A stretch of DNA of 40,482 nt from Streptomyces sp. LUP47B (GTDB lineage: Bacteria; Actinomycetota; Actinomycetes; Streptomycetales; Streptomycetaceae), in the NCBI RefSeq assembly GCF_001746295.1, contig NZ_MJAH01000006.1:1-40482 (forward strand), in the 5' to 3' direction. Under the pieces are notes generated by a model, which was not told the DNA's origin, did not search any database, and was given only the letters and a program-made list of their open reading frames with translations. Position numbers and translations under genes: made by a program. Below are positions 1 through 8,070 of this stretch, piece by piece (positions within the stretch are counted from its first letter, which is position 1; every line of letters starts with the position of its first letter).

Positions 1-206
<206 letters not shown>

Positions 207-310
207 TATTTGCTCGCGTCCACTGTGTTAGTTCTGAGGCAACGACCGTTGTCGGCTTTGAGCTAGAACGCATAACAGAAAAGTGTGCTTGTTCGCTCGA
301 AACCATTAGG

Positions 311-430
311 GTTTCGGTGGCCATAGCGTGAGGGAAACGCCCGGTTACATTTCGAACCCGGAAGCTAAGCCTTACAGCGCCGATGGTACTGCAGGGGGGA
401 CCCTGTGGGAGAGTAGGACGCCGCCGAACA
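311..430 (+). rRNA. rrf: 5S rRNA
   Basis: Starts gtttcggtggccatagcg and ends near ccgccgaacaat. The two ends pair to form helix I of 5S rRNA (t313-c317 with g426-a428 and neighbours). The internal blocks ggttacatttcgaacccgga and gatggtactgcagggggg are conserved in actinobacterial 5S. The length of about 117-120 nt fits. It is the last gene of the rRNA operon, about 10 nt before the terminator. The precise ends are uncertain by 2-3 nt. Confidence 0.95.
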
Positions 431-438
431 ATATTTGG

Positions 439-488
439 AGGACCCCTGGTCCCAGCGTTCAGCTGGGACCAGGGGTCCTTTTGTTTTT
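439..488 (+). terminator. rRNA operon intrinsic terminator
   Basis: A perfect 18-bp stem (439-456 paired with 462-479) closes a 5-nt loop (gttca) and is followed by the T-rich run ttttgttttt. It is a textbook Rho-independent terminator placed directly after the 5S gene. Confidence 0.95.
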
Positions 489-493
489 AGAAT
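464..493 (+). promoter_or_regulatory. Candidate promoter for the Arg/Asp-rich protein gene, overlapping the rRNA terminator
   Basis: TAGAAT at 488-493 matches the -10 of the principal sigma factor (HrdB type). A weak -35 (TGGGAC, 464-469) lies 18 bp upstream, inside the descending arm of the terminator stem. Initiation near 500 would give a leader of about 22 nt carrying the ribosome site aggag (512-516). Only 33 bp separate the T tract from the start codon, so any local promoter must sit here. The alternative is low-level readthrough from the rRNA operon. Confidence 0.4.
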
Positions 494-521
494 GCTTGCA
501 GTACCGAAGACAGGAGTCACC

Positions 522-2558
522 ATGTCCACCAACTCTCCCGACGACCGACCGGAGCGCGACCAGCGGCGACGGGACAGTGGTGACCGTGGCGGTTTCCGCC
601 GCGACGACAACCGCGGTGCCGGCGACCGTGGCGGTAATGAGCGCGGCGGTAATCGCGGTGGCGGCTATGGCCGTCGTGACGACAACCGCACTGGTGGCTA
701 CCCCCGGCGGGATGACCGCCGTGACGACCGCCGGAGCGATGACCGCGGCGATCGTGGTGGTTTCCGTCGTGATGACAACCGCGGTGGTGACAGTCGTGGT
801 GGGGACAACCGTGGTGGTGGCTACGGCCGGCGTGATGACCGTGACCGTGGGCCTCGTGCGGACGACCGTGGGCCTCGGCCCGCATTCCGTCGTGACGACC
901 GGCCGACCGGGCCGCGCCGTGACGACCGCGATCGCGACCGTGGGTTCCGGCGCGAGGGTGACCGGCCTGCCTTCCGCCGTGACGACCGAGGCGACCGTGG
1001 CGAGCGCGTAGAGCGTCGCGACAACGACCGCGGCGGTTTCCGCCGCGACGACAACCGCGGCGGTGGATACGCCGGCCGTGACGACCGCCGGAGCGATGAC
1101 CGCGGCGATCGCGGTGGCTTCCGTCGCGACGACAACCGTGGTGGTGACAGTCGTGGTGGGGACAACCGTGGTGGTGGCTACGGTCGGCGTGATGACCGTG
1201 ACCGTGGGCCTCGTGGGGACGACCGTGGGCCTCGGCCCGCGTTCCGTCGCGACGACCGGCCGACCGGTCCGCGCCGTGACGACCGCGATCGCGACCGTGG
1301 GTTCCGGCGCGAGGGAGACCGGCCTGCCTTCCGCCGTGACGACCGAGGCGACCGTGGCGAGCGCGTAGAGCGTCGCGACAACGACCGCGGCGGCTTCCGC
1401 CGTGACGACAACCGTGGCAGCTACGAGCGCCGTGACGATCGGCGGGACGACCGCCGGAGCGACGACCGCGGCGACCGTGGTGGCTTCCGCCGTGACAACG
1501 ACCGGCGTGACGACAACCGTCGTGACGACAACCGAGGCGACCGTGGTGGCTTCCGGCGTGACGACAACCGGGACGACCGGGGCGGCTTCCGCCGGGACAG
1601 CGACCGGCGTGATGACCGTGGCGGGCGCGGTGGACCGCGTAGGGACGACCGTGGTGGGCGGCCCGGCGGGTTCCGTGGGCGCGACGACCGGCGCGGTGGG
1701 GACGACCGGCGTGGCGGCGGGCGTTTCCGCGACGAGCGGGAGCGCGATCGTGAGCCGATCAAGCGGCTGCCGATCCCCGAGGACGTCACGGGCGACGAGA
1801 TCGACAAGGACGTACGGCAGGAGCTCCAGAGCCTGCCGAAGGGGCTCGCGGAGGATGTCGCCAAGAACCTGGTGATGGTCGCCCGGCTCATCGACGAAGA
1901 CCCCGAGGGTGCCTACGGCTACTCCAAGGTGGCCCTGCGGCTGGCGTCGCGTGTCGCCGCCGTACGAGAGGCGGCCGGGTTCGCGGCGTACGCCAGCCAG
2001 AAGTACAGCGAGGCGCTCGCCGAGTTCCGGGCCGCGCGGCGGATGACCGGGAACGTGGAGCTGTGGCCGGTCATGGCCGACTGCGAGCGTGGGCTCGGGC
2101 GGCCGGAGAAGGCGCTGGACATGGCCGGGGCGCCCGAGGTGCACAAGCTCGACAAGGCCGGGCAGGTGGAGATGCGGCTCGTCGTCGCAGGCGCCCGGCG
2201 TGACATGGGGCAGCTGGACGCGGCCATCGTGACGCTGCAGAGTCCCGAGCTGGCCTCCAACTCGGTGCAGCCGTGGACTGCGCGGCTGCGGTACGCGTAC
2301 GCCGACGCGCTGCTCGCGGCCGGTCGGGAGGATGAGGCGCGGGAGTGGTTCGCCAAGGCCGTGGAGTCCGACAAGGACGGCAGCACGGACGCCTCCGACC
2401 GGCTCGCCGAGATGGACGGGGTCGAGTTCGTCGACGCCTTCGACGAGGCTGAGGAGCAGGCCGACAGCGAGGCCGCCGAGAAGGTCGTAGTCGTAGAAGT
2501 GGACGACGAAGTCGCCGAAGAGGGCGAGGACGACGAAGACGACGACCTCAAGGACTGA
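522..2558 (+). CDS. Arg/Asp/Gly-rich disordered protein with C-terminal helical (TPR-like) domain
   Basis: A protein of 678 residues. ATG 522 is chosen because caggagtcac precedes it; an in-frame ATG at 435 lies inside the rRNA terminator. Residues about 5-410 are low-complexity, built from motifs such as GGFRRDDNR, DRGDR and RDDRR, giving a highly charged region without predicted fold. Within it, residues 67-185 are duplicated almost exactly as 186-304 (357-bp tandem repeat, 721-1077 and 1078-1434). Residues about 411-640 form alanine-rich amphipathic helices resembling TPR units (for example YASQKYSEALAEFRAARRM). The last 35 residues are very acidic. RGG/RD-type tails commonly bind RNA or drive assembly, and the position next to an rRNA operon is suggestive; the function is unknown. 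Long open frames on other strands are composition artefacts. Confidence 0.85.
   Translation: MSTNSPDDRPERDQRRRDSGDRGGFRRDDNRGAGDRGGNERGGNRGGGYGRRDDNRTGGYPRRDDRRDDRRSDDRGDRGGFRRDDNRGGDSRGGDNRGGGYGRRDDRDRGPRADDRGPRPAFRRDDRPTGPRRDDRDRDRGFRREGDRPAFRRDDRGDRGERVERRDNDRGGFRRDDNRGGGYAGRDDRRSDDRGDRGGFRRDDNRGGDSRGGDNRGGGYGRRDDRDRGPRGDDRGPRPAFRRDDRPTGPRRDDRDRDRGFRREGDRPAFRRDDRGDRGERVERRDNDRGGFRRDDNRGSYERRDDRRDDRRSDDRGDRGGFRRDNDRRDDNRRDDNRGDRGGFRRDDNRDDRGGFRRDSDRRDDRGGRGGPRRDDRGGRPGGFRGRDDRRGGDDRRGGGRFRDERERDREPIKRLPIPEDVTGDEIDKDVRQELQSLPKGLAEDVAKNLVMVARLIDEDPEGAYGYSKVALRLASRVAAVREAAGFAAYASQKYSEALAEFRAARRMTGNVELWPVMADCERGLGRPEKALDMAGAPEVHKLDKAGQVEMRLVVAGARRDMGQLDAAIVTLQSPELASNSVQPWTARLRYAYADALLAAGREDEAREWFAKAVESDKDGSTDASDRLAEMDGVEFVDAFDEAEEQADSEAAEKVVVVEVDDEVAEEGEDDEDDDLKD
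721..1434 (+). repeat. 357-bp in-frame tandem duplication
   Basis: Two adjacent copies, 721-1077 and 1078-1434, both begin gtgacgaccgccggagcgat and run in register for 357 bp (119 codons). Differences are mostly synonymous third-base changes (for example atcgtggtggtttcc versus atcgcggtggcttcc). One amino-acid change is Ala versus Gly in RGPR(A/G)DDRGPRP, and the copies diverge only near their 3' ends. Smaller repeats (gacgaccg, cgtgacgacaaccg) fill the copies and flanks. Confidence 0.9.
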
Positions 2559-2585
2559 CACGCGCGGTCAGTGAAGCAGTGAACA

Positions 2586-2615
2586 AAGGGGCGGGATCCC
2601 GGGATCCCGCCCCTT
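2586..2615. terminator. Bidirectional terminator between convergent genes
   Basis: A perfect 30-bp palindrome (15-bp arms, 2586-2600 and 2601-2615, starting aaggggcgggatccc) lies between the stop of the Arg/Asp-rich protein gene and the stop of the convergent DUF1015 gene. A short a-run on one side and tt on the other give weak tails for both directions. Confidence 0.8.
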
Positions 2616-2621
2616 CGTGCG

Positions 2622-3914
2622 TCATATGTCCAGTGCGCGCAGGACAAGCCCCGACGCCGGCTTCGGGCCGAACGACGTCGACTTTCGGGGCATCGTGACG
2701 CCCTGGCGGGCGAGGTCGCGTACGACCTCCTCGCGGACCGGGTGCATCAGGACGGCCGTTCCGCCGTCACGTTCCGCCTTCTCGACCGTGGCGGCCGTGT
2801 CGTGGATGTAGGCGATGCGGGCGGGGTCGTCCTCGGGGATGTGCCAGACGTGGGCGAGGAGCGTGGCGTGCAGGACCGTGGCGTCCAGGGTGCGCCAGGC
2901 GGTGGGGCGGTCCGCGGGGACCGTGCGGGACAGGAGGTCCGGGTCGGGGCGGTCCACGAGGTGGAAGGCGCCGTCTCCGGCGAGGAGGAAGGCGTTGCCC
3001 GCGCAGGCCGAGTCGGCGAGGGCGTCCAGGGCCTCGGCCAGGGGCACGTCGAGGCGCTGTACGCGGAAGAGGCCGTCGAGGAGCGCCAGGGACCGGGCCA
3101 CAGGGACGCCGTGCAGCAGGCGGTGGATGGCTCGGACGCGGAGAGGGTAGCGGGCCGTGTCCACGAGGAGGACCAGGCCGTGGTCCCAGGGGCTGGGGGA
3201 GGGATGCTCCGAGCGTAGGCGGCGGTAGGTCGCCCAGCGGTGGTGGCCGTCGGCGATGAGGGCCTGGTGCTGGGCCAGGTCCGAGCGGATGCGGGCCACT
3301 TCGACCGGGTCGGTTATCGACCACAGGCGGTGGCTGTAGCCGTCCTCGGTGGTGGTGGCCAGCAGCGGGGGCTGCGCGGCCATGCGTTCGATCGCGGTCG
3401 TAGTGACGGACTGCGAGCCGTTGCCGCGGTAGGTCAGGAGCAGGGGTTCCAGGTTCGCCGAGGTGGCGCGCATCAGGGCCGCGCGGTCGGCGACCACGTG
3501 CGGCATGACGTCCTCGTGCGGCAGGACCACGCCCTCCGACGGTTCCGACAGGCGCAGCGTGCCGATGATCCCGCGCTGGAGCAGGCCGGTTCCGTCGCGC
3601 TGTTCGTACACGTACAGGCCGGGCTCGGGGTCGGCGGTCAGGATGCCCTCGGAGAGCCAGCCGCGCAGGGTGCGGGCCGCCTGTTCGTTGCGTTCGGCCG
3701 GTGTCGTCGCCTGCGGGAGGATCAGCCGGACGATGTTGTACGGGTCGTTGGACTGGAGCTGGTGCAGGCCGTCGGGGCGGACCACGACGTCGTACGGCGG
3801 TGATGTCACGGCGGCCAGGCTGCCGACCCGGTCGGGGTCGTAGCGCAGGCCTCGGAACGGGGTGAGTTCCAGGCCTCGGCGCGCCGTTGCTTCCGGGTGA
3901 CCTGCTGTGTTCAT
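2622..3914 (-). CDS. DUF1015 family protein
   Basis: A protein of 430 residues. The N-terminal region has the features I associate with DUF1015 (PF06245): PFRGLRYDP, then TSPPYDVV near residue 38, NPYNIVRL-like text (NDPYNIVRLILP), LRLSEPSEG with VVLPHEDVMP, and the central IADGHHRWATYRRLR motif. The family is widespread and its function is not established; the HHRW motif suggests an enzyme or phosphate-binding role. The start at ATG 3914 is supported by a -10-like TACGAT six bases upstream, implying a leaderless mRNA. It is convergent with the preceding gene and divergent from the HAD phosphatase. Confidence 0.85.
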   Translation of the reverse strand: MNTAGHPEATARRGLELTPFRGLRYDPDRVGSLAAVTSPPYDVVVRPDGLHQLQSNDPYNIVRLILPQATTPAERNEQAARTLRGWLSEGILTADPEPGLYVYEQRDGTGLLQRGIIGTLRLSEPSEGVVLPHEDVMPHVVADRAALMRATSANLEPLLLTYRGNGSQSVTTTAIERMAAQPPLLATTTEDGYSHRLWSITDPVEVARIRSDLAQHQALIADGHHRWATYRRLRSEHPSPSPWDHGLVLLVDTARYPLRVRAIHRLLHGVPVARSLALLDGLFRVQRLDVPLAEALDALADSACAGNAFLLAGDGAFHLVDRPDPDLLSRTVPADRPTAWRTLDATVLHATLLAHVWHIPEDDPARIAYIHDTAATVEKAERDGGTAVLMHPVREEVVRDLARQGVTMPRKSTSFGPKPASGLVLRALDI

Positions 3915-3926
3915 CCCGGCATCGTA
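3915..3926 (-). promoter_or_regulatory. Candidate leaderless -10 element for the DUF1015 gene
   Basis: On the minus strand TACGAT (3926-3921) is followed by six bases (gccggg) and then ATG 3914. This is the spacing expected if transcription starts at the A of the start codon. No purine-rich ribosome site precedes the ATG and no convincing -35 is visible. Confidence 0.4.
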
Positions 3927-3986
3927 CGGGTGTCAGTGGCATGGGGGATGATCGGGGGAAAGCCGACGAACGAGGAGCGATGCGGA

Positions 3987-5015
3987 ATGAGCCAGGGCGC
4001 GAGGACGAGGCCCGAGGGCAGTGGGCAGGCCCTGAGCGAGGCGTACGACACCGCACTGCTCGACCTCGACGGGGTGGTGTACGCGGGCGGGAACGCGATC
4101 GCGCACGCCGTCGAGTCGCTCGCTACCGCGCGTGAGGGGGGTATGCACCTCGCCTACGTCACCAACAACGCGCTGCGTACGCCCGACGCCGTGGCCGAGC
4201 ACCTCACCGAGCTGGGGATACCGACGGGCGCCGGTGACGTCATCACCTCCGCCCAGGCGGTCGCGCGGCTGATCAGCGAGCAGGTGCCGGCCGGTTCCCG
4301 GGTGCTCGTGATCGGTGGCGAGGGGCTGCGGGTCGCGCTGCGCGAGCGGGGTCTTGAGCCCGTGGAGTCGGCGGACGACGATCCGGTGGCGGTCGTGCAG
4401 GGCTTCGGTGGTCCGGACCTGCCCTGGGGGCGGTTCGCCGAGGCCAGTTATGCCGTTGCGCGGGGGGTGCCCTGGTTCGCGTCCAACACTGACCTGACGA
4501 TTCCGAGCGGGCGCGGGATCGCACCGGGCAACGGAGCCGCGGTGGAGGTCGTGCGGATAGCGACCGGTGCCGAGCCGCAGGTCGCGGGCAAGCCGTTGCC
4601 CCCCATGCACCGCGAGACGATCCTGCGGACCGGTGCGAAGCGGCCGTTGGTGGTCGGGGACCGGCTGGACACGGACATCGAGGGCGCGTTCAACGGCGAG
4701 GTGGACTCGCTGCTCGTGCTCACCGGCGTCACCGACGGCGCCCAGCTGCTGGCCGCGCCGCCGCAGCACCGGCCGACCTATGTGGACGCCGATCTGCGCG
4801 GGATGCTCACCGGGCAGCCCGAGGTCACCGAGGCTGGAGAGGGCTTCCGGTGCGGTGGCTGGACCGCGAGGGCCGGCGAGGAGCGACTGGAACTCGACGG
4901 TGACGGCGAGGCCCTGGACGGGCTGCGGGCGTTGTGCGCTGCGGCCTGGACGGCGGCCGGAGACGATGTGTGCGAGCTGGACGGGGGGAAGGCGCTCGCC
5001 AGGCTGGGGTTGTGA
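3987..5015 (+). CDS. HAD-superfamily hydrolase (NagD/phosphoglycolate phosphatase-like, class IIA)
   Basis: A protein of 342 residues. Motif I is LLDLDGVVYAGG with nucleophile and acid Asp26/Asp28. Motif II lies in AYVTNNALRTP, the motif III lysine in VAGKPLPPMH, and motif IV in LVVGDRLDTDIEGA. The large cap between motifs II and III is that of HAD subclass IIA (NagD, PNPase, pyridoxal or glycolate phosphatases). ATG 3987 is chosen because gaggag (3972-3977) lies 9 nt upstream; upstream in-frame codons lack a ribosome site. The C-terminal 90 residues after motif IV are an extension typical of actinobacterial members. The substrate cannot be read from the sequence. Confidence 0.9.
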   Translation: MSQGARTRPEGSGQALSEAYDTALLDLDGVVYAGGNAIAHAVESLATAREGGMHLAYVTNNALRTPDAVAEHLTELGIPTGAGDVITSAQAVARLISEQVPAGSRVLVIGGEGLRVALRERGLEPVESADDDPVAVVQGFGGPDLPWGRFAEASYAVARGVPWFASNTDLTIPSGRGIAPGNGAAVEVVRIATGAEPQVAGKPLPPMHRETILRTGAKRPLVVGDRLDTDIEGAFNGEVDSLLVLTGVTDGAQLLAAPPQHRPTYVDADLRGMLTGQPEVTEAGEGFRCGGWTARAGEERLELDGDGEALDGLRALCAAAWTAAGDDVCELDGGKALARLGL

Positions 5016-5031
5016 GTCGTAGGGGCGGGCA

Positions 5032-5070
5032 GGCGTTCCTGTGAGTCCGGGGGCGTCCTGTGAGTTCGGG
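5032..5070 (+). repeat. 19-20-bp tandem repeat downstream of the HAD gene
   Basis: ggcgttcctgtgagtccggg (5032-5051) is followed directly by ggcgtcctgtgagttcggg (5052-5070), and a partial third unit cggcgttcggg follows. It lies in the 111-bp gap before the iron transporter promoter. No function is evident. Confidence 0.6.
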
Positions 5071-5103
5071 CGGCGTTCGGGCCTCGGGGATCGTGGCCGC
5101 TTG

Positions 5104-5126
5104 GCAGGGTAGGCTAACCTAACTGC
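5104..5126 (+). promoter_or_regulatory. Iron box (DmdR/DtxR-type operator) and -10 region of the siderophore transporter operon
   Basis: taggctaacctaa (5110-5122) is one well-conserved half plus the centre of the actinobacterial iron box, a palindrome of the form TTAGGTTAGSCTAACCTAA. Read on the minus strand it begins TTAGGTTAGCCTA. The TAACCT part (5115-5120) is also a plausible -10 element six bases before GTG 5127, so repressor binding would cover the polymerase site. This fits repression by an iron-loaded DtxR-family protein when iron is plentiful. Confidence 0.75.
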
Positions 5127-6170
5127 GTGTTGGTCGACAGTCCTCCCGAACAGCGCGCGGAGACCGCCCCCGCGCCCCCAACCCGCCGGGCGCTACGAGT
5201 CCTTGGGCTCCTCGTGTCCGTCGTGATCCTGGTGCTCGTCGCGACGGCGAGCATCGCGGTCGGGGCGAAAGGGCTGTCTGTGGAACAGGTCTGGCACGGC
5301 CTGTTCCAGGACACGGGGACCTATGGCGACGTCGTGGTGGCCGACCGGCTGTCGCGGACCGTCCTCGGCCTGCTCGCCGGTGCCGCGCTCGGTCTGTCCG
5401 GGGCGGTGCTGCAGGCGCTCACCCGTAATCCGCTGGCCGACCCCGGGCTGCTCGGCATCAACGCCGGCGCGTCGGCCGCGGTCGTCACCGCGATCACCTT
5501 CTTCGGCGTCACCTCGCTCAGCGGCTATGTCTGGTTCGCCTTTCTCGGCGCGGCCGCGGTGGGCGCCCTGGTCTGGTTCCTGGGCGGGAGCCGGGGGGCG
5601 ACCCCGGTCAGGCTCGCGCTGGCCGGCACGGCGATCAGCGCGGCGCTGTACGGCTATCTCCAGGCCGTGATGATCACCGACGACCAAGCGCTCAACAAGA
5701 TGCGCTTCTGGACGGTCGGTTCGCTGTCCTCGGCGAACAACTCGACCATCCTGCAGGTGCTGCCGTTCCTCGCGGCCGGCTCACTCCTCGCCCTCGCACT
5801 GGCCCGGCCGCTCAACGCGATGGAGATGGGCGACGACACGGCCAAGGCGCTCGGCGCCAACCTCAACCGCACCCGGGCGCTGGCCATGCTCTCCGCGACC
5901 GTGCTGTGCGGGGCCGCGACCGCAGCCTGCGGGCCGATCGTGTTCGTCGGCCTGATGGTGCCGCACATCGTGCGCTCCTTCACCGGCCCCGACCTGCGCT
6001 GGATCCTGCCGTACGCGACCATCCTGTCGCCCGTGCTGCTGCTGGGCTCCGACGTCATCGGGCGCCTCGTCGCGCGGCCCGCGGAGCTCCAGGTCGGCAT
6101 CGTCACCGCGCTGATCGGCGGGCCGGTCTTCATCTTTCTCGTACGACGGCGGAGGACGGCGCAGCTGTGA
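5127..6170 (+). CDS. Iron-siderophore ABC transporter permease (FecCD family)
   Basis: A protein of 347 residues with about ten hydrophobic segments. The FecCD signature is clear: RLSRTVLGLLAGAALGLSGAVLQALTRNPLADPGLLGINAGA near residues 70-115, and the cytoplasmic coupling region GPIVFVGLMVPHIVR near 265. GTG 5127 is the chosen start. No ribosome-binding sequence precedes it and a -10-like element lies six bases upstream, so the mRNA is probably leaderless. It is the first gene of an operon with a second permease (start overlapping this stop as GTGA) and an ATPase. No substrate-binding lipoprotein gene is adjacent, so the binding protein must be encoded elsewhere. Confidence 0.95.
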   Translation: MLVDSPPEQRAETAPAPPTRRALRVLGLLVSVVILVLVATASIAVGAKGLSVEQVWHGLFQDTGTYGDVVVADRLSRTVLGLLAGAALGLSGAVLQALTRNPLADPGLLGINAGASAAVVTAITFFGVTSLSGYVWFAFLGAAAVGALVWFLGGSRGATPVRLALAGTAISAALYGYLQAVMITDDQALNKMRFWTVGSLSSANNSTILQVLPFLAAGSLLALALARPLNAMEMGDDTAKALGANLNRTRALAMLSATVLCGAATAACGPIVFVGLMVPHIVRSFTGPDLRWILPYATILSPVLLLGSDVIGRLVARPAELQVGIVTALIGGPVFIFLVRRRRTAQL

Positions 6171-7204
6171 GGACCAACCGTGCCATCAGGACCCCCGGCG
6201 GGCTCTCCCTCCGGCTGGACGTCCGGGCCACCGTCGTCGTAGGCCTGATCCTCCTTGCCGCGCTCACCGCGAGCGTCGTGCTGATCGGCACCGGCGACTT
6301 CCCGATTTCCGCCGGGGACGTGCTGAAGACGCTGCTCGGGAACGGCAACGCGGGGCAGGAGTTCATCATCAACGAGCTCCGGCTCCCGCGGGTCCTCGTC
6401 GGGCTCCTGGTCGGCGCCTCGCTCGGGCTCGGAGGCGCGCTCTTCCAGGCCATCTCCCGCAATCCGCTGGGCAGTCCGGACGTGCTCGGGCTCAGCCAGG
6501 GGGCGACGGCCGGGGCGCTCACGATGATCGTCCTGTTCTCCGGGAGCGCCACCCAGGTCACCGTGGGCGCGTTGGCGGGCGGACTCGTGACCGGGTTCGC
6601 CATCTACCTGCTCGCCTGGAAGCAGGGCGTGCACGGATACCGGCTGGTGCTGGTCGGCATCGGTGTCTCCGCGATCGTCACGGCGGTCAACGGTTACCTG
6701 CTGACCAGGTCCACCCTCACCGAGGCGGCCCAGGCCGTCGTCTGGATGACCGGCTCCCTCAGCGGCCGGGACTGGACGCAGGTCTGGCCGCTGCTGTGGC
6801 TGTGCGCCGTCCTCGTCCCACTCGTCCTCGCCAACGCGCGCGGCCTGCGGATGATGGAGATGGGCGACGACGTGTCGAACGCCCTGGGGGTGCGTGTCGA
6901 ACGCGTACGGCTGCTGCTGTTGGTCGCCGCCGTCCTGCTCACCGCCGCCGCCACCGCGGCCGCCGGACCGGTCAGCTTCGTCGCGCTGACCGCTCCGCAG
7001 CTGGCCCGCCGCCTCACTCGCTCGCCAGGGCCCAACCTGGTGCCGTCCCTGTGCATGGGCGCCACCCTCCTGGTCACCGCCGACTGGGTCTCGCAGAAGG
7101 TCTTCGGCGCGGACCAGCTGCCCGTCGGCGTGGTCACCGGAGTCCTCGGCGGCGTCTATCTGCTGTGGCTCCTGGTCACCGAGCGCAGGGCGGGCAGGAT
7201 ATGA
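6167..7204 (+). CDS. Iron-siderophore ABC transporter permease (FecCD family), second subunit
   Basis: A protein of 345 residues homologous to the preceding permease. It carries LRLPRVLVGLLVGASLGLGGALFQ, then AISRNPLGSPDVLGLSQGA and the coupling segment GPVSFVALTAPQLARRL. The start is GTG 6167, which overlaps the upstream TGA by two bases, so translation is likely coupled. The two permeases presumably form a heterodimer, as in the FecCD or FepDG systems. The ATPase gene follows with its ATG overlapping this stop (ATGA). Confidence 0.95.
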   Translation: MRTNRAIRTPGGLSLRLDVRATVVVGLILLAALTASVVLIGTGDFPISAGDVLKTLLGNGNAGQEFIINELRLPRVLVGLLVGASLGLGGALFQAISRNPLGSPDVLGLSQGATAGALTMIVLFSGSATQVTVGALAGGLVTGFAIYLLAWKQGVHGYRLVLVGIGVSAIVTAVNGYLLTRSTLTEAAQAVVWMTGSLSGRDWTQVWPLLWLCAVLVPLVLANARGLRMMEMGDDVSNALGVRVERVRLLLLVAAVLLTAAATAAAGPVSFVALTAPQLARRLTRSPGPNLVPSLCMGATLLVTADWVSQKVFGADQLPVGVVTGVLGGVYLLWLLVTERRAGRI

Positions 7205-8070
7205 CTGCCGAGACCGTCCTCACCAGCGGACTGAACAACTCAAGGAGCACCGTGAACCGTCTGTCCGCCGACACCGTCACCCTCGCCTACGACCAGCGGG
7301 TCATCGCCGAGCAGCTGTCGGTGGAGATACCCGACAACTCCTTCACGGTGATCGTCGGCCCCAACGCGTGCGGCAAGTCCACGCTCCTGCGGGCCCTCTC
7401 ACGCATGCTCAAGCCCAGCCAGGGCAAGGTGCTGCTCGACGGGCAGGTCATCCAGTCGATGCCGGCGAAGAAGGTCGCCCGCACCCTGGGTCTGCTCCCG
7501 CAGTCGTCGATCGCGCCGGACGGGATCACCGTCGCCGACCTGGTCGGCCGCGGCCGCTATCCCCACCAGGGCATCCTGCGCCAGTGGTCCACCGAGGACG
7601 AGCGGGTCGTGCAGGAGTCCATGCGGCAGACCGGGGTCGCGGAACTCGCCGAGCGGTACGTCGACGAGCTGTCCGGCGGCCAGCGGCAGCGGGTGTGGAT
7701 CGCGATGGCGCTCACTCAGCAGACCCCGCTGCTGCTCCTCGACGAGCCGACGACCTACCTCGACATCCAGCACCAGATCGACGTCCTCGACCTCTGCGCA
7801 GAGCTCCACGAGGAGCAGGGCCGCACGCTGGTGGCCGTCCTGCACGACCTCAACCACGCCGCCCGGTACGCCACACACCTCATCGCGCTGAAGAGCGGGA
7901 AGATCATCGCCGAGGGTTCCCCGAACGACATCGTCACGGCCGAGCTGGTCGAGGAGGTCTTCGGGCTGCGCTGCCAGGTGATCGACGACCCGGAGACGGG
8001 GACGCCGCTGGTGGTGCCGGCGGCGCGCAAGGCACGCGTGCGCGTGGAAGCGGCTACAGAAGCTTCCTGA
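7201..8070 (+). CDS. Iron-siderophore ABC transporter ATP-binding protein (FecE/FepC family)
   Basis: A protein of 289 residues. Walker A is GPNACGKST (residues 53-61), the ABC signature is LSGGQRQRVWIAMAL, Walker B is LLLLDEPTTYLD, and the switch histidine is in VAVLHDLNHAARYA. This is the pattern of FepC/FhuC-type ATPases that energise siderophore uptake. ATG 7201 overlaps the upstream stop (ATGA). An alternative start is GTG 7252, preceded by aaggag (7242-7247), which would remove 17 poorly conserved residues. The last 17 bp overlap the 3' end of the convergent SCP2 gene. Confidence 0.95.
   Translation: MTAETVLTSGLNNSRSTVNRLSADTVTLAYDQRVIAEQLSVEIPDNSFTVIVGPNACGKSTLLRALSRMLKPSQGKVLLDGQVIQSMPAKKVARTLGLLPQSSIAPDGITVADLVGRGRYPHQGILRQWSTEDERVVQESMRQTGVAELAERYVDELSGGQRQRVWIAMALTQQTPLLLLDEPTTYLDIQHQIDVLDLCAELHEEQGRTLVAVLHDLNHAARYATHLIALKSGKIIAEGSPNDIVTAELVEEVFGLRCQVIDDPETGTPLVVPAARKARVRVEAATEAS

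Noticed and set aside
721..1434. Regular short repeats that might suggest a CRISPR array
   Set aside because: The repeats are in-frame, unequal in spacing and code for RDD/RGG motifs; there are no unique spacers and no cas genes.
459..2561. 700-residue antisense open frame opposite the Arg/Asp-rich protein gene
   Set aside because: It is Val/Thr/Ala-rich, as expected from the repetitive gac/cgc codons read backwards. It has no ribosome site, runs through the rRNA terminator, and the plus frame has a ribosome site and conserved-looking C-terminal half.
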